Of a stretch of 64,000 nucleotides of DNA, positions 17,239 through 25,371 are shown piece by piece. The translations under genes were made by a program, and so were the position numbers. Origin of the DNA: Bacteroidota bacterium (GTDB taxonomy: Bacteria > Bacteroidota > Ignavibacteria > Ignavibacteriales > Ignavibacteriaceae); assembly GCA_021815405.1 (NCBI GenBank), contig JAKAGV010000004.1, positions 62,001 through 126,000 of the forward strand. The letters run 5' to 3'. Every line of letters begins with the position of its first letter. Position 1 is the first letter of the stretch. The notes beneath the pieces are model-generated. The model worked only from the letters and a program-made list of their open reading frames with translations, ran no database searches and was not told the origin of the DNA.

Positions 17239-18383
17239 AAAAATATTTAGTTATTTCTATAATTTTATTAATATCGGTTATTGAATTGAGAGCCGATGTT
17301 AAACCGAGATTCTTTATTGCAACAGCTGCATCCGGTGATTCAAGCGGTAAATTAGCTGAACCATACCTTAGCTACTTTGAAACAAAAGTGTTTAATTTCT
17401 TGAAAGATGTCTATCCATGTGTTGAAATAAGCAGCTTATCAACCATAACTGCTTTATTAGAGCTTGAAAGGCAGCGGCAACTGCTTGGTGCCGGAGATGA
17501 TAATGCTATTACGAATATCGGTCAAGCACTTGGCTGCAACTACCTTATCAGTTTAAGAGTAAGTGTAATAAACAATAAAGCACTTATAACTGCTTTATGT
17601 TTGGATGTGAAAAAAGTACAAGCTATTTCAAGGGCTATGGCTAATGTTCAACATGGAGAAGCAGGGCTTGATGCGGTTGATAATGTATCGAAGCAACTAA
17701 TTGACGGCTTAAAAAAATATGAAATATGTCCTTTTAAAGGACCGTTTAAGATTCATGTAGTCAGCACGACAAAAGACAAACAAACTGAGGAATACCCGGT
17801 TTACTGCAATAAGATAGACGGCATATACAAAAAGGAAATTACAATTGACAATTCATCTAATTCCGAATGGAACTTATACAAAAGGGATAAATATTCTACT
17901 GATGGAAATGTAAAATTTACTATGCGAGAAGAAACAATATTAGAAGAACAAAATGACTGCTATGAATGTACTTCCGGAAGAAAGGGCGGCAGAACATATT
18001 ACAAAAAAACTTTAAGCAGTGCGGACGTACAGGGATTATCAAAGGATAGTGAGCAATATGGGATTAAGGTAGATGATGCACGAATTGAATTAACTTTTCT
18101 TGATAATGATACCTATACAATATTAATTAAAGCTGCATCGAATAAAGGAGATAAAAAAGAAAAGATAGAAGAGCATGCAGAAGGCACATGCGATAACATA
18201 CAACCAAATAATAATTCGATTAATGTTAAGGCTGATGTCCCGTTAAAACAATTATTGGGTCCGTTTAAAGGAAATGCACAAGATGACGTTCTAACGGAAA
18301 AGAGTACAATTAAAAATGTTGATCCAAATACGAAGGAAGAAACTGAAATCGAATATGAATTTAATTTGACTAAAGGTAAATAA
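17235..18383 (+). CDS. Secreted protein with CsgG/LpoB-like N-terminal domain
   Basis: This protein of 382 residues has a signal peptide (ISIILLISVIELRAD). Residues ~25-165 resemble the alpha/beta domain shared by CsgG, LpoB and FlgO-type periplasmic proteins: IGQALGCNYLISLRVSVI, followed by KALITALCLDVKKVQ and a helix. In those families this part interprets or binds periplasmic partners. The rest is beta-rich with paired cysteines (NDCYECTSG) and a late motif PLKQLLGPFKG that echoes CPFKGPFK earlier, hinting at an internal repeat. It overlaps the previous gene by four bases. The assignment of the N-terminal domain is tentative; the C-terminal half is unrecognised. Confidence 0.6.
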   Translation: MKKYLVISIILLISVIELRADVKPRFFIATAASGDSSGKLAEPYLSYFETKVFNFLKDVYPCVEISSLSTITALLELERQRQLLGAGDDNAITNIGQALGCNYLISLRVSVINNKALITALCLDVKKVQAISRAMANVQHGEAGLDAVDNVSKQLIDGLKKYEICPFKGPFKIHVVSTTKDKQTEEYPVYCNKIDGIYKKEITIDNSSNSEWNLYKRDKYSTDGNVKFTMREETILEEQNDCYECTSGRKGGRTYYKKTLSSADVQGLSKDSEQYGIKVDDARIELTFLDNDTYTILIKAASNKGDKKEKIEEHAEGTCDNIQPNNNSINVKADVPLKQLLGPFKGNAQDDVLTEKSTIKNVDPNTKEETEIEYEFNLTKGK

Positions 18384-18446
18384 ACCAGTACTTCAAAATG
18401 CAAAAAAAGCTGAACTATTTATTTCTTTTTATAAAAGGATGTTAAA

Positions 18447-19130
18447 ATGACGTTCAAAAAAATAAAATTATTTCTTATAGCAGGGCTGATTATAACTTCA
18501 GCATCTGCAGCAGATACGCCAAAAAATTTTTCAATCAGCTATAAGTATAAGAATCCGGACGGATCGGTATTCAGAATTATAAAATATTACATGAGTGAAG
18601 GCTTGAAGTTCCGCTCTGAATATTTTATTATGAACCAATACCAAATTGATGCAGAAGTAAAAGCTGAAAAAAGCGATAAGACTGATGCAAATGTAAAAGC
18701 GGAAATGAAAAAGGAGAATCTAACTGATACTGAAGCGCAAATAATTGAGATACTCAGAAAAGATAAAGAATTAGTTTGGTCGCTGGAGCCTTCTCTTAAA
18801 TTATACCGTGAAGTACCGTTAAAACAAGATGGCTGGGAACATGCCTTTTCTCAGATTTTTATTTATGATTCAATTAAAATAAACAAAACCGGAGAAATTA
18901 AAGTCTTGGGTTATCCTTGTGAGGTCTATGAGTACACTCAAAATTTCAGTGAAGATAAGTGGACTAACATTTTTTATGTTGCAAAAGATATGGAAGTAAT
19001 ATTAAAATCTGAGATGCTGAAGAACGGTAAATTAGTCCAGTTGCAGGAAGCTACAGAGTTCAGCATCGATAAACCTGCAGATAATGTTTTCGAGGTTCCG
19101 GACGGATTTAACAAGGCTGTAGATAATTAA
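18447..19130 (+). CDS. Secreted DUF4412-like protein
   Basis: This protein of 227 residues has a signal peptide ending in TSASAAD. The body follows the layout of DUF4412-type periplasmic proteins: an opening SYKYKNPDGSVFRIIKYY strand pair, a middle region reporting an unset value (LVWSLEPSLKLYREVPL), then VLGYPCEVYEYTQ and VAKDMEVILKSEM. These resemble lipid-binding outer-membrane-associated beta proteins (LolA-like folds), but no function is established. An AAGGATGTT ribosome binding site precedes the ATG. The 63-bp gap after the previous gene contains no terminator, so it belongs to the same transcript. Confidence 0.65.
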   Translation: MTFKKIKLFLIAGLIITSASAADTPKNFSISYKYKNPDGSVFRIIKYYMSEGLKFRSEYFIMNQYQIDAEVKAEKSDKTDANVKAEMKKENLTDTEAQIIEILRKDKELVWSLEPSLKLYREVPLKQDGWEHAFSQIFIYDSIKINKTGEIKVLGYPCEVYEYTQNFSEDKWTNIFYVAKDMEVILKSEMLKNGKLVQLQEATEFSIDKPADNVFEVPDGFNKAVDN

Positions 19131-19283
19131 TGATGCTTATAATCTAATTCTCAAGTTTTATTATCTTGAAAGATAATAAGTACGACAGCAATTCGTATGT
19201 AAAGTAGATTAACAACCGTATAACCAGATTAAAAAGGTTCTCGTTAATTAACATATTATTACATAACCAATAGGAGTAAATCC

Positions 19284-20129
19284 ATGAAAAAAACTATTAT
19301 CGCATTAGGGGCATTTGTAATATTGTCATGCATAGCTTTTGCTCAAAATGATGCTGAAGGATGCAAAGATCATCCTTTATTTACAAGACTGACGAACTTT
19401 TATATTACAGAATGTTCTGAAAATTATAATGAACTTGAGCTTCGAATAAATAGTGAAAAGACCGAGAAAAAAGAAGGTAATCTTTTCTCAATAACTTATT
19501 ACTATGATTTTGATAAAGGAGAAAAGGCAAGAAGTCCATTACAGGTCATTAAAAACTATGAAAATGCAGTTGTTAATAACGGTGGTTCAATGCTTTATAG
19601 AAATATAAATTCGCAAGATGCCGACGTAGAAGCAACTTTTCATCTATCCACTAAAGAAAAAGAATACTGGGTTAAGGTAGGAAGCTTTGGAGGTACAGTT
19701 AACTCAGTCGAACATTTCACTCTTTACATTCTGGAAATGGAGCCGATGAAACAGGAAGTTCAAGCAAGTGACATGATGAAGGCTTTAAATAAAGACGGAT
19801 TTATTGCCTTATACATTAATTTTGAAACCGGTAAATCGGATATTAAACCGGAATCCCAGGAGATTGTAAAACAAATAGCTGAAATGCTGAAGCAGAATAA
19901 TGATTTAAAGATCAGTATTGAAGGACATACGGATAACGTAGGGAGTGATAAATCGAACCAGACACTTTCTGAAAATAGAGCTAAATCAGTTATGAATGCG
20001 CTGATTGCATTAGGAATCGATAAGACAAGATTAAAATCAAAAGGATGGGGCGCATCAAAACCAATTGCAGATAATGGTACCGAAGAAGGAAGAGCAAAAA
20101 ATAGAAGAGTCGAAATTGTAAAAATTTAA
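19284..20129 (+). CDS. OmpA-family protein with DUF4892-like N-terminus
   Basis: This protein of 281 residues has a signal peptide (cleavage after SCIAFAQ). Residues ~28-165 begin DHPLFTRLTNFYI and contain YYDFDKGEKARSPLQVIKNY, a layout like the DUF4892 region found ahead of OmpA domains. The C-terminal OmpA domain is complete: ALYINFETGKSDIKPES, LKISIEGHTDNVGSDKSN, LSENRAKSVMNAL and AKNRRVEIVKI. This places it as a peptidoglycan-linked outer-membrane or periplasmic protein. A TAGGAG ribosome binding site lies 8 bp before the ATG. It closes the secreted six-gene set, which also began with an OmpA protein, and a hairpin follows its stop codon. Confidence 0.87.
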   Translation: MKKTIIALGAFVILSCIAFAQNDAEGCKDHPLFTRLTNFYITECSENYNELELRINSEKTEKKEGNLFSITYYYDFDKGEKARSPLQVIKNYENAVVNNGGSMLYRNINSQDADVEATFHLSTKEKEYWVKVGSFGGTVNSVEHFTLYILEMEPMKQEVQASDMMKALNKDGFIALYINFETGKSDIKPESQEIVKQIAEMLKQNNDLKISIEGHTDNVGSDKSNQTLSENRAKSVMNALIALGIDKTRLKSKGWGASKPIADNGTEEGRAKNRRVEIVKI

Positions 20130-20140
20130 GTTTAAATTAA

Positions 20141-20183
20141 ATACTGCCTGCTGATAACATTGCTAATAGTCGACAGGCAGTAT
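20141..20183 (+). terminator. Perfect 10-bp hairpin after the second OmpA gene
   Basis: ATACTGCCTG and CAGGCAGTAT pair perfectly around a 23-base loop, 11 bp after the stop codon. There is no clear T-run behind it, so it may act as a Rho-assisted terminator or RNA-stabilising end rather than a classic intrinsic terminator. Confidence 0.6.
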
Positions 20184-20921
20184 CACAATTAATTCGATTC
20201 AAAAGTTACAAACTATGAAAAAACAACTTTAAGGAAATAAATGCAACATTATAAGATAGTTGGAAATATTCTGTGGGATTCAAACTTAAGAGTAATGAAG
20301 TTGAAAAATATAGTTGTGATAGAATAAAAATAATTTTAAAATATTTATCTTAGAAAGCTAAAGATGCTGTATGCAAAAATATTTGAACAGGGAATAATTC
20401 ATTGCTTTTACATTCCTTGTCTGAGAGAAGGTTTGATTTTTGCAGATACCAATGAAGCAGGCATCGAGCTTATGAAAATTAAATACTCCAGTGTTGATCT
20501 TGGTAAACCGGTAAGCTAGAAACCGGAAAAAATATACAGCAGAATTGCTGGGAATTTGGGATAAATTATCTTAAAAGTTAATCATCGCCAGTTGTTCGAC
20601 AATTATACCGTGGAACAAAATTCTACTGAAAGTTGTACTCTGCAAAAGAGATCCTTACTAGCAATTTATGCAAATTTACAGTATAACTGTATTAAGATTT
20701 AGTGCAGCTATCGGACAACCTGGGGTTCTGCAAAGTTTATTTTTATGAGTACAAAATACATTACCCCTTTTTCAATATTATAATTTACGATTGCTTTACT
20801 TCTATGTGTTAGTTCGGAAATAACATTTACTTTTGCTATACAATTCCGTACTGCCTCAAATAACGAATGATCATATACCAAAAATGAGTAATGGTGAACA
20901 AAGTATTTCCATAAAAAAAAT
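20184..20921. other. Intergenic region with a possible small or decayed ORF (20364-20519)
   Basis: About 740 bp lie between the OmpA gene and the convergent PQQ-like gene. A frame of 51 codons at 20364-20519 reads MLYAKIFEQGIIHCFYIP... then GLIFADTNEAGIELMK and stops. Its pattern is faintly like the N-terminus of HicB-type proteins, but it lacks a clear ribosome binding site and a toxin partner. A second frame of 28 codons at about 20241 follows an AAGGAAATAA box. Neither is recognised, and both could be remnants. Confidence 0.35.
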
Positions 20922-22547
20922 CTACAAACCAAACGCAGTTAAATTTCCAGATTCATCTGTTATGTATAAAACTCCGTTATCTACAATCGGGCTTTCCCAA
21001 TGGATGCTGCCAATGTTATTACTATGCCAAAACTGCTTGCCGGTTACAGGATTTAACGCTCGAATGCTTCCTCTTACCGAGCAATACAAAATATTATTCG
21101 CAATTATCGGCGAGCTGCTTCCTTCTGATTGATGCCACTGCAATTGTAAGAAAGGCATTCCGGAAGAGTCTACCTGAAGTTTGAATGCAGCAAGACCATG
21201 ATATGTTCCTATGAAAATCCAAGAAGTTTTGTCTTCAGGATTTACCCAAACCGCAGGTTGAGAAAAAACCATTTCACCGGAAGGTACATCTATTATCTTT
21301 CCGATCTCACCGCCGACATTACCAGGACCGCCTTTGCCGCTAAGATTATCAAGATTGATTAAGCGCAGCTTTTTATCCTTACCGGATTGTACCGCAAGAT
21401 TTTTAATCTTACAATTTGCCGGTGCCGGAATTATTGCCGGTGCAGTACTCCCTAAATCTAAATCCCTTCTATCCAGCTCTTCAAAATTTGTCGGAGTATA
21501 GCTGTCCACAGGAAATCCATTTTTGCCAGTTCCGTTTGGATTTATAGCTAATACCGCATCGCCCCAATTATGTCCGCTTGGATTAAACGGACCATTGCCG
21601 GTTGCAAAATAAATTCTATTAGTTTGTGCATCGTAAATAACTCCAGGTCTTGCCCAAACAGCAGATTGAACAGCCGACCAATCAGGCTTGCCAGGACGTT
21701 CAACAAAATGTACTGTTTGATTACTTCCATTTGCATTGAAGACAGTTTGTTTACCGCTGCTCAAATTTATGGTGGTTACATGTCCTTGATAATCTCCTCT
21801 ATCTCCTAAATATCCTCCGTTAGCAACATAAAGGAATGAAGCACCTTGCTTGTCGGTTGCAATTGCAAGTGCGGATGAACCTTTCTCATTATATGGCTTT
21901 AAAGTACATAGCTCTGGCCACCCGCCGCTTTTAATTTCATCTCCATTATTAACTTGATATTTGTGAACATAGCCATCCAAGCCGTAGCTGTATACAAATT
22001 TTTTGTTCGGATCAACGGCGGGAGAGGAAGTGGTGTAGGTATCCTGGTATCCGTTGTTAATGCGATTATTGCCGGTTCCATATTGATGAGACCAAATTGT
22101 CTTCCCGTTTGCTGCATTCAAACCAATAATATGTCCGTCTTTAGTAGTTATAAAAATCATATTAATGATTCCAAAGCGGGTTTTAACATTGCTAAGATAT
22201 GTCGGAGCGCCATCTGCAATTGAAAACAGTGAGACTTTGAAAAGCTGATGAAGCTTTCCAACATTTTGCCGAGTAATCTTTCTTTCCTTCGTATCATTTC
22301 CATTATGCTGGGGATTGAAATCAAACTGAAGCCAATCATATTCATCTATAGAAGTATGGTTCTTTTTATTTTTTTCATTTTGATTTTGGGAATATCTTGG
22401 TTGAGCATAAATAGGACTGAGGAAGAACGTACAAAAAGAAACTATCAATACATAAGTTATCTTTTCAAATTGTAAATTAAAAAACTTAACAACTTGAAAT
22501 TTCTTTTTGATGGTCCCATTAAATTTATTGGCACAATGCATTTTCAT
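20922..22547 (-). CDS. PQQ-binding-like beta-propeller repeat protein, exported
   Basis: This protein of 541 residues has an AGGAG ribosome binding site 8 bp before the ATG. A ~28-residue basic N-terminus precedes a hydrophobic segment (ITYVLIVSFCTFFLSPIYAQ), so export or membrane anchoring is likely. The mature protein has propeller blades of the PQQ/WD type: GHIIGLNAANGKTIWSH, SSPAVDPNKKFVYSYGLDGYVHKY, NNILYCSVRGSIRALNP and VLYITDESGNLTAFGL. Pairs of T/I-W and 'G.l.Aln..tG' spacing are the usual blade signature. No cytochrome or dehydrogenase motif was seen, so it may be an outer-membrane or periplasmic scaffold like BamB rather than a quinoprotein enzyme. The function is unassigned. Confidence 0.75.
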   Translation of the reverse strand: MKMHCANKFNGTIKKKFQVVKFFNLQFEKITYVLIVSFCTFFLSPIYAQPRYSQNQNEKNKKNHTSIDEYDWLQFDFNPQHNGNDTKERKITRQNVGKLHQLFKVSLFSIADGAPTYLSNVKTRFGIINMIFITTKDGHIIGLNAANGKTIWSHQYGTGNNRINNGYQDTYTTSSPAVDPNKKFVYSYGLDGYVHKYQVNNGDEIKSGGWPELCTLKPYNEKGSSALAIATDKQGASFLYVANGGYLGDRGDYQGHVTTINLSSGKQTVFNANGSNQTVHFVERPGKPDWSAVQSAVWARPGVIYDAQTNRIYFATGNGPFNPSGHNWGDAVLAINPNGTGKNGFPVDSYTPTNFEELDRRDLDLGSTAPAIIPAPANCKIKNLAVQSGKDKKLRLINLDNLSGKGGPGNVGGEIGKIIDVPSGEMVFSQPAVWVNPEDKTSWIFIGTYHGLAAFKLQVDSSGMPFLQLQWHQSEGSSSPIIANNILYCSVRGSIRALNPVTGKQFWHSNNIGSIHWESPIVDNGVLYITDESGNLTAFGL

Positions 22548-22813
22548 ACTATACTCCTAATTTGAAAGCAAATAAAAGCGCGACAATTTATATCGAATTC
22601 ATCAATGAAAACTGATATTTGAATCACACTGTGCTTTATTATGATTTACTAATGAAAGGATAAAAGCAGTGGAGAAGAAATGCTTGAGATAAATCATTCA
22701 AAATTGAATTTAAATTTTGAAGTACTTAGGTTTGTAAAAAATAATTATCCGGATTTGAATTGAAATCAGGAAAACAATAGAGGGCATCTTTTTCAAAATA
22801 TCAAGAGGTTAAA

Positions 22814-23815
22814 GTGAAATACAGAAAATTAGGAAACACCGGTGTAAGCTTATCCGAAATTGGATTAGGCTGTATGGGCATGAGCCACGCTTACGGTATA
22901 GGAAATGACGAAGAATCGATTGCAGTCCTTCATAGAGCGTTGGACTTAGGTATCAATTTTTGGGATACTGCGGATTTTTACGGCAGCGGAAAAAATGAAG
23001 AGCTTGTATCAAAGGTTCTTTCAAAAAACAGAGACAAAGTTTTTATAGCGACGAAATTCGGTTTTAGAGTTAAGGAAGGAATAAAAGATTTTAAGAGCAT
23101 GGATGATGCTTATCTTGATTGCTCACCGTCTTATATTAAAAAAGCTGTTGAGGCAAGTCTGCGCAGGCTTAAAGTAGATACGATTGATCTTTATTATGCC
23201 CACCGCATAGATCCCAAAGTTCCGGTGGAAGAAACAGCAGGCGCAATGGCAGATCTTGTGCGCGAAGGTAAAGTGAAATACCTTGGCTTATCTGAGGCAT
23301 CTGCTGAGTCTATCAGGAGAGCAAATTCTGTCCATCCAATCGCAGCTTTGCAAAGTGAATATTCATTACTAACAAGAGATTTGGAAAAAGAGATTCTTCC
23401 GGTTTGCAGAAAGTTTGGAATTACATTAGTGCCGTTTAGTCCGCTTGCAAGAGGATTGATTACCAATACAATAAAAAGAGAAAACTTGCCGGAAAATGAT
23501 TTCAGAAAAACAATACCGCGCTTTAGTGATGAGTATTGGAAGAATAATCACAAGCTTGCTGAAGGATTTGAAATGCTTGCAAAGAATAAAGGATGCACAC
23601 CGGCGCAGCTTGCTTTAGCTTGGGTTCTTGCTCAAGGCGACGATATAATTCCGATTCCCGGAACAAAGAAGATAAAATATCTTGAAGAAAATGCGAAAGC
23701 AGCAGAAATAAATTTAACTGAACTTGATCTTAAGGATATTGAAGACTTAATAAAAAAATATCCTAATATCGGACCAAGGTATAATGCAAATACGCAGAAA
23801 CTGGTTAACAAATAA
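22814..23815 (+). CDS. Aldo/keto reductase family oxidoreductase
   Basis: This protein of 333 residues has a GTG start. The opening RKLGNTGVSLSEIGLGCMGM is typical of the Tas/YghZ-like AKR branch. Catalytic tetrad residues are seen as D and Y in DTADFYG, K in IATKFGF and H in YYAHRIDP. The NADPH-binding end carries IPIPGTKKIKYLEEN. The expected role is NADPH-dependent reduction of small aldehydes or ketones in the cytosol; the substrate is unknown. It is followed by an SRPBCC protein (14 bp gap) and an SDR (overlapping), a compact trio that looks like one small-molecule redox operon. Confidence 0.92.
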   Translation: MKYRKLGNTGVSLSEIGLGCMGMSHAYGIGNDEESIAVLHRALDLGINFWDTADFYGSGKNEELVSKVLSKNRDKVFIATKFGFRVKEGIKDFKSMDDAYLDCSPSYIKKAVEASLRRLKVDTIDLYYAHRIDPKVPVEETAGAMADLVREGKVKYLGLSEASAESIRRANSVHPIAALQSEYSLLTRDLEKEILPVCRKFGITLVPFSPLARGLITNTIKRENLPENDFRKTIPRFSDEYWKNNHKLAEGFEMLAKNKGCTPAQLALAWVLAQGDDIIPIPGTKKIKYLEENAKAAEINLTELDLKDIEDLIKKYPNIGPRYNANTQKLVNK

Positions 23816-23829
23816 TTATTGAGCATAAA

Positions 23830-24258
23830 ATGAATAAAGATGCCGAGGTTAATAAATCTGTTTTGATAAAAGCAGAACCTTCGAAAGTTTGGGATGCAAT
23901 TATTAATCCTAAACAAACAAAGAAATACATGTATAACAGTGAAGTTATTTCAGATTGGAAACCCGGCAGTTCAATTATCTGGAGAGATGCCGATAGTAAA
24001 AAATTGCATGTACAAGGAATCATCTTGAATATTGAGCCGGAAAGACATTTGAAGACTAAGGATTTAAGTATAGATGCCGGTCTTGAAGATATTGAGTCAA
24101 ATTACTCAAGTGTAACCTATGAGTTAGAAAGGGAGAAAGATAAAACACTTTTAAAAGTAACAGAAAATAATTTTAATGGCGACGAAAGAAGATTTAACGA
24201 TTCTGAAAAATTTTGGAATATCGTTCTTAAAAATCTAAAAGAACTTTTGGAAGAATGA
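23830..24258 (+). CDS. SRPBCC / AHSA1-like protein
   Basis: This protein of 142 residues has the START-like fold pattern: NKSVLIKAEPSKVWDAIINP, GSSIIWRD, a helix and a C-terminal KFWNIVLKNLKELLEE. Members bind hydrophobic ligands or act as Hsp90-ATPase activators; neither activity can be assigned from the sequence. It sits between the aldo/keto reductase and the SDR, overlapping the latter by 4 bp (ATGA), so the three are probably co-expressed. The ribosome binding site is weak. Confidence 0.82.
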   Translation: MNKDAEVNKSVLIKAEPSKVWDAIINPKQTKKYMYNSEVISDWKPGSSIIWRDADSKKLHVQGIILNIEPERHLKTKDLSIDAGLEDIESNYSSVTYELEREKDKTLLKVTENNFNGDERRFNDSEKFWNIVLKNLKELLEE

Positions 24259-25088
24259 AATTTATGAAACCAGTAAAAGATCAAACTATACTCATAACCG
24301 GTTCAACTGATGGAATCGGGAAATTAACAGCATTAAAGTTGGCAAATCAGAATGCACATATTTTAATTCATGGAAGAAATGAAGAAAAGGTAAAAAGAGT
24401 TGTTAACGAATTAAAAGAAAAATCCGGCAATCAAAATATTGAAGGACTAACGGCAGACTTTGCTTCTTTATTCGAAATAAGGCATTTAGGCAAAGAAGTA
24501 ATCTCAAAATATAAAAAGATTGATGTCTTGATTAATAACGCCGGAGTTGGTTATGCCGATCCCAGATACAGCAAGGACGGATACGAACTTCGATTTGCAG
24601 TAAATTACCTTGCACCTTTTTTGTTTACACACCTGGTACTGCCTTCATTAAAAAATGCTAGTGGTGCAAGAATTGTTAATGTCAGTTCCATCGGTCAGCT
24701 TCCAATTAATTTTGAGGATATAATGTATGAGAAAAAATTTGACGGAGTGAATGCATACCGGCAAAGCAAGCTGGCTTTAATCATGTTTACAATCGATCTC
24801 GCGCATCAGCTTATGGAAGAAAAAATAACCGTGAACAGCCTACATCCTGGAACATATTTAAATACTAACATGGTGCAGAAAGCGAACATTGCACCGATGG
24901 GCGAAGCTGAAACCGGCGCCGATGCGGAAGTTTATCTTGCGGTGTCGCCTGAGTTGGAGGGAATAACTGGAAAATATTTCAATGTTAAATCCGAAGCCAA
25001 AGCGAATGCCCAGGCGTACGATCGACAAGCAAGAAAAAAACTTTGGGAGATTGGTTTAAAATATTCCGGTTTAAGCAGAGACAATTAA
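24255..25088 (+). CDS. Short-chain dehydrogenase/reductase (SDR)
   Basis: This protein of 277 residues has the cofactor motif as TGSTDGIGK near the N-terminus, the structural NNAG (VLINNAGVGY), the catalytic Ser in VNVSSIGQL and the YRQSK catalytic Tyr-Lys. The architecture resembles retinol dehydrogenase-like classical SDRs. An ATG nine bases downstream is a possible alternative start; the upstream one overlaps the SRPBCC stop. It likely performs NAD(P)H-dependent oxidation or reduction of an unknown alcohol or carbonyl together with the adjacent AKR, as inferred from clustering. Confidence 0.9.
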   Translation: MKFMKPVKDQTILITGSTDGIGKLTALKLANQNAHILIHGRNEEKVKRVVNELKEKSGNQNIEGLTADFASLFEIRHLGKEVISKYKKIDVLINNAGVGYADPRYSKDGYELRFAVNYLAPFLFTHLVLPSLKNASGARIVNVSSIGQLPINFEDIMYEKKFDGVNAYRQSKLALIMFTIDLAHQLMEEKITVNSLHPGTYLNTNMVQKANIAPMGEAETGADAEVYLAVSPELEGITGKYFNVKSEAKANAQAYDRQARKKLWEIGLKYSGLSRDN

Positions 25089-25234
25089 ATACAGATAATA
25101 ACCTCAACAGAATTAGTTCAGTAAAAAAAATCATAAATAAGGAAGTGAAAATCCATATCTTTTCTATCAACTCAAATTATAGAAAGTTCTAAAGTAATAG
25201 GACTTAATATTAGTTATTCGAAATTTAAAGGTTC

Positions 25235-25349
25235 AAAAAGCGGGGAAATTATTTAAAATAATTACTATAGTTATCTTGCGTAATTAAATTACTAAAACTA
25301 AATTAACAGTCAGAAAAAACGGGGCAAAGGTTTCCCGCTTTATTTTTTT
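25235..25349 (+). promoter_or_regulatory. Attenuator-like leader upstream of the M28 peptidase
   Basis: The strand segment TTTCCCGCTTTATTTTTTT (25331-25349) ends 23 bp before the start codon and can pair in two ways. The distal partner is AAAAAGCGGGGAAA at 25235-25248 (near-perfect). The proximal partner is AAAAAACGGGG at 25314-25324, giving CGGG/CCCG followed by a U-run. Only ~10 bp separate the U-run from the ribosome binding site, so no promoter fits between them and transcripts of the peptidase should pass through this structure. It may be a regulated terminator, or simply the terminator of the preceding operon. Confidence 0.5.
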
Positions 25350-25371
25350 CAATATTTAAGGAGAATAGGGT

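Noticed and set aside
22680-22763. 27-codon frame (MLEINHSKLNLNFEVL...) upstream of the aldo/keto reductase
   Set aside because: Very short, without clear start signals; likely chance in AT-rich DNA.
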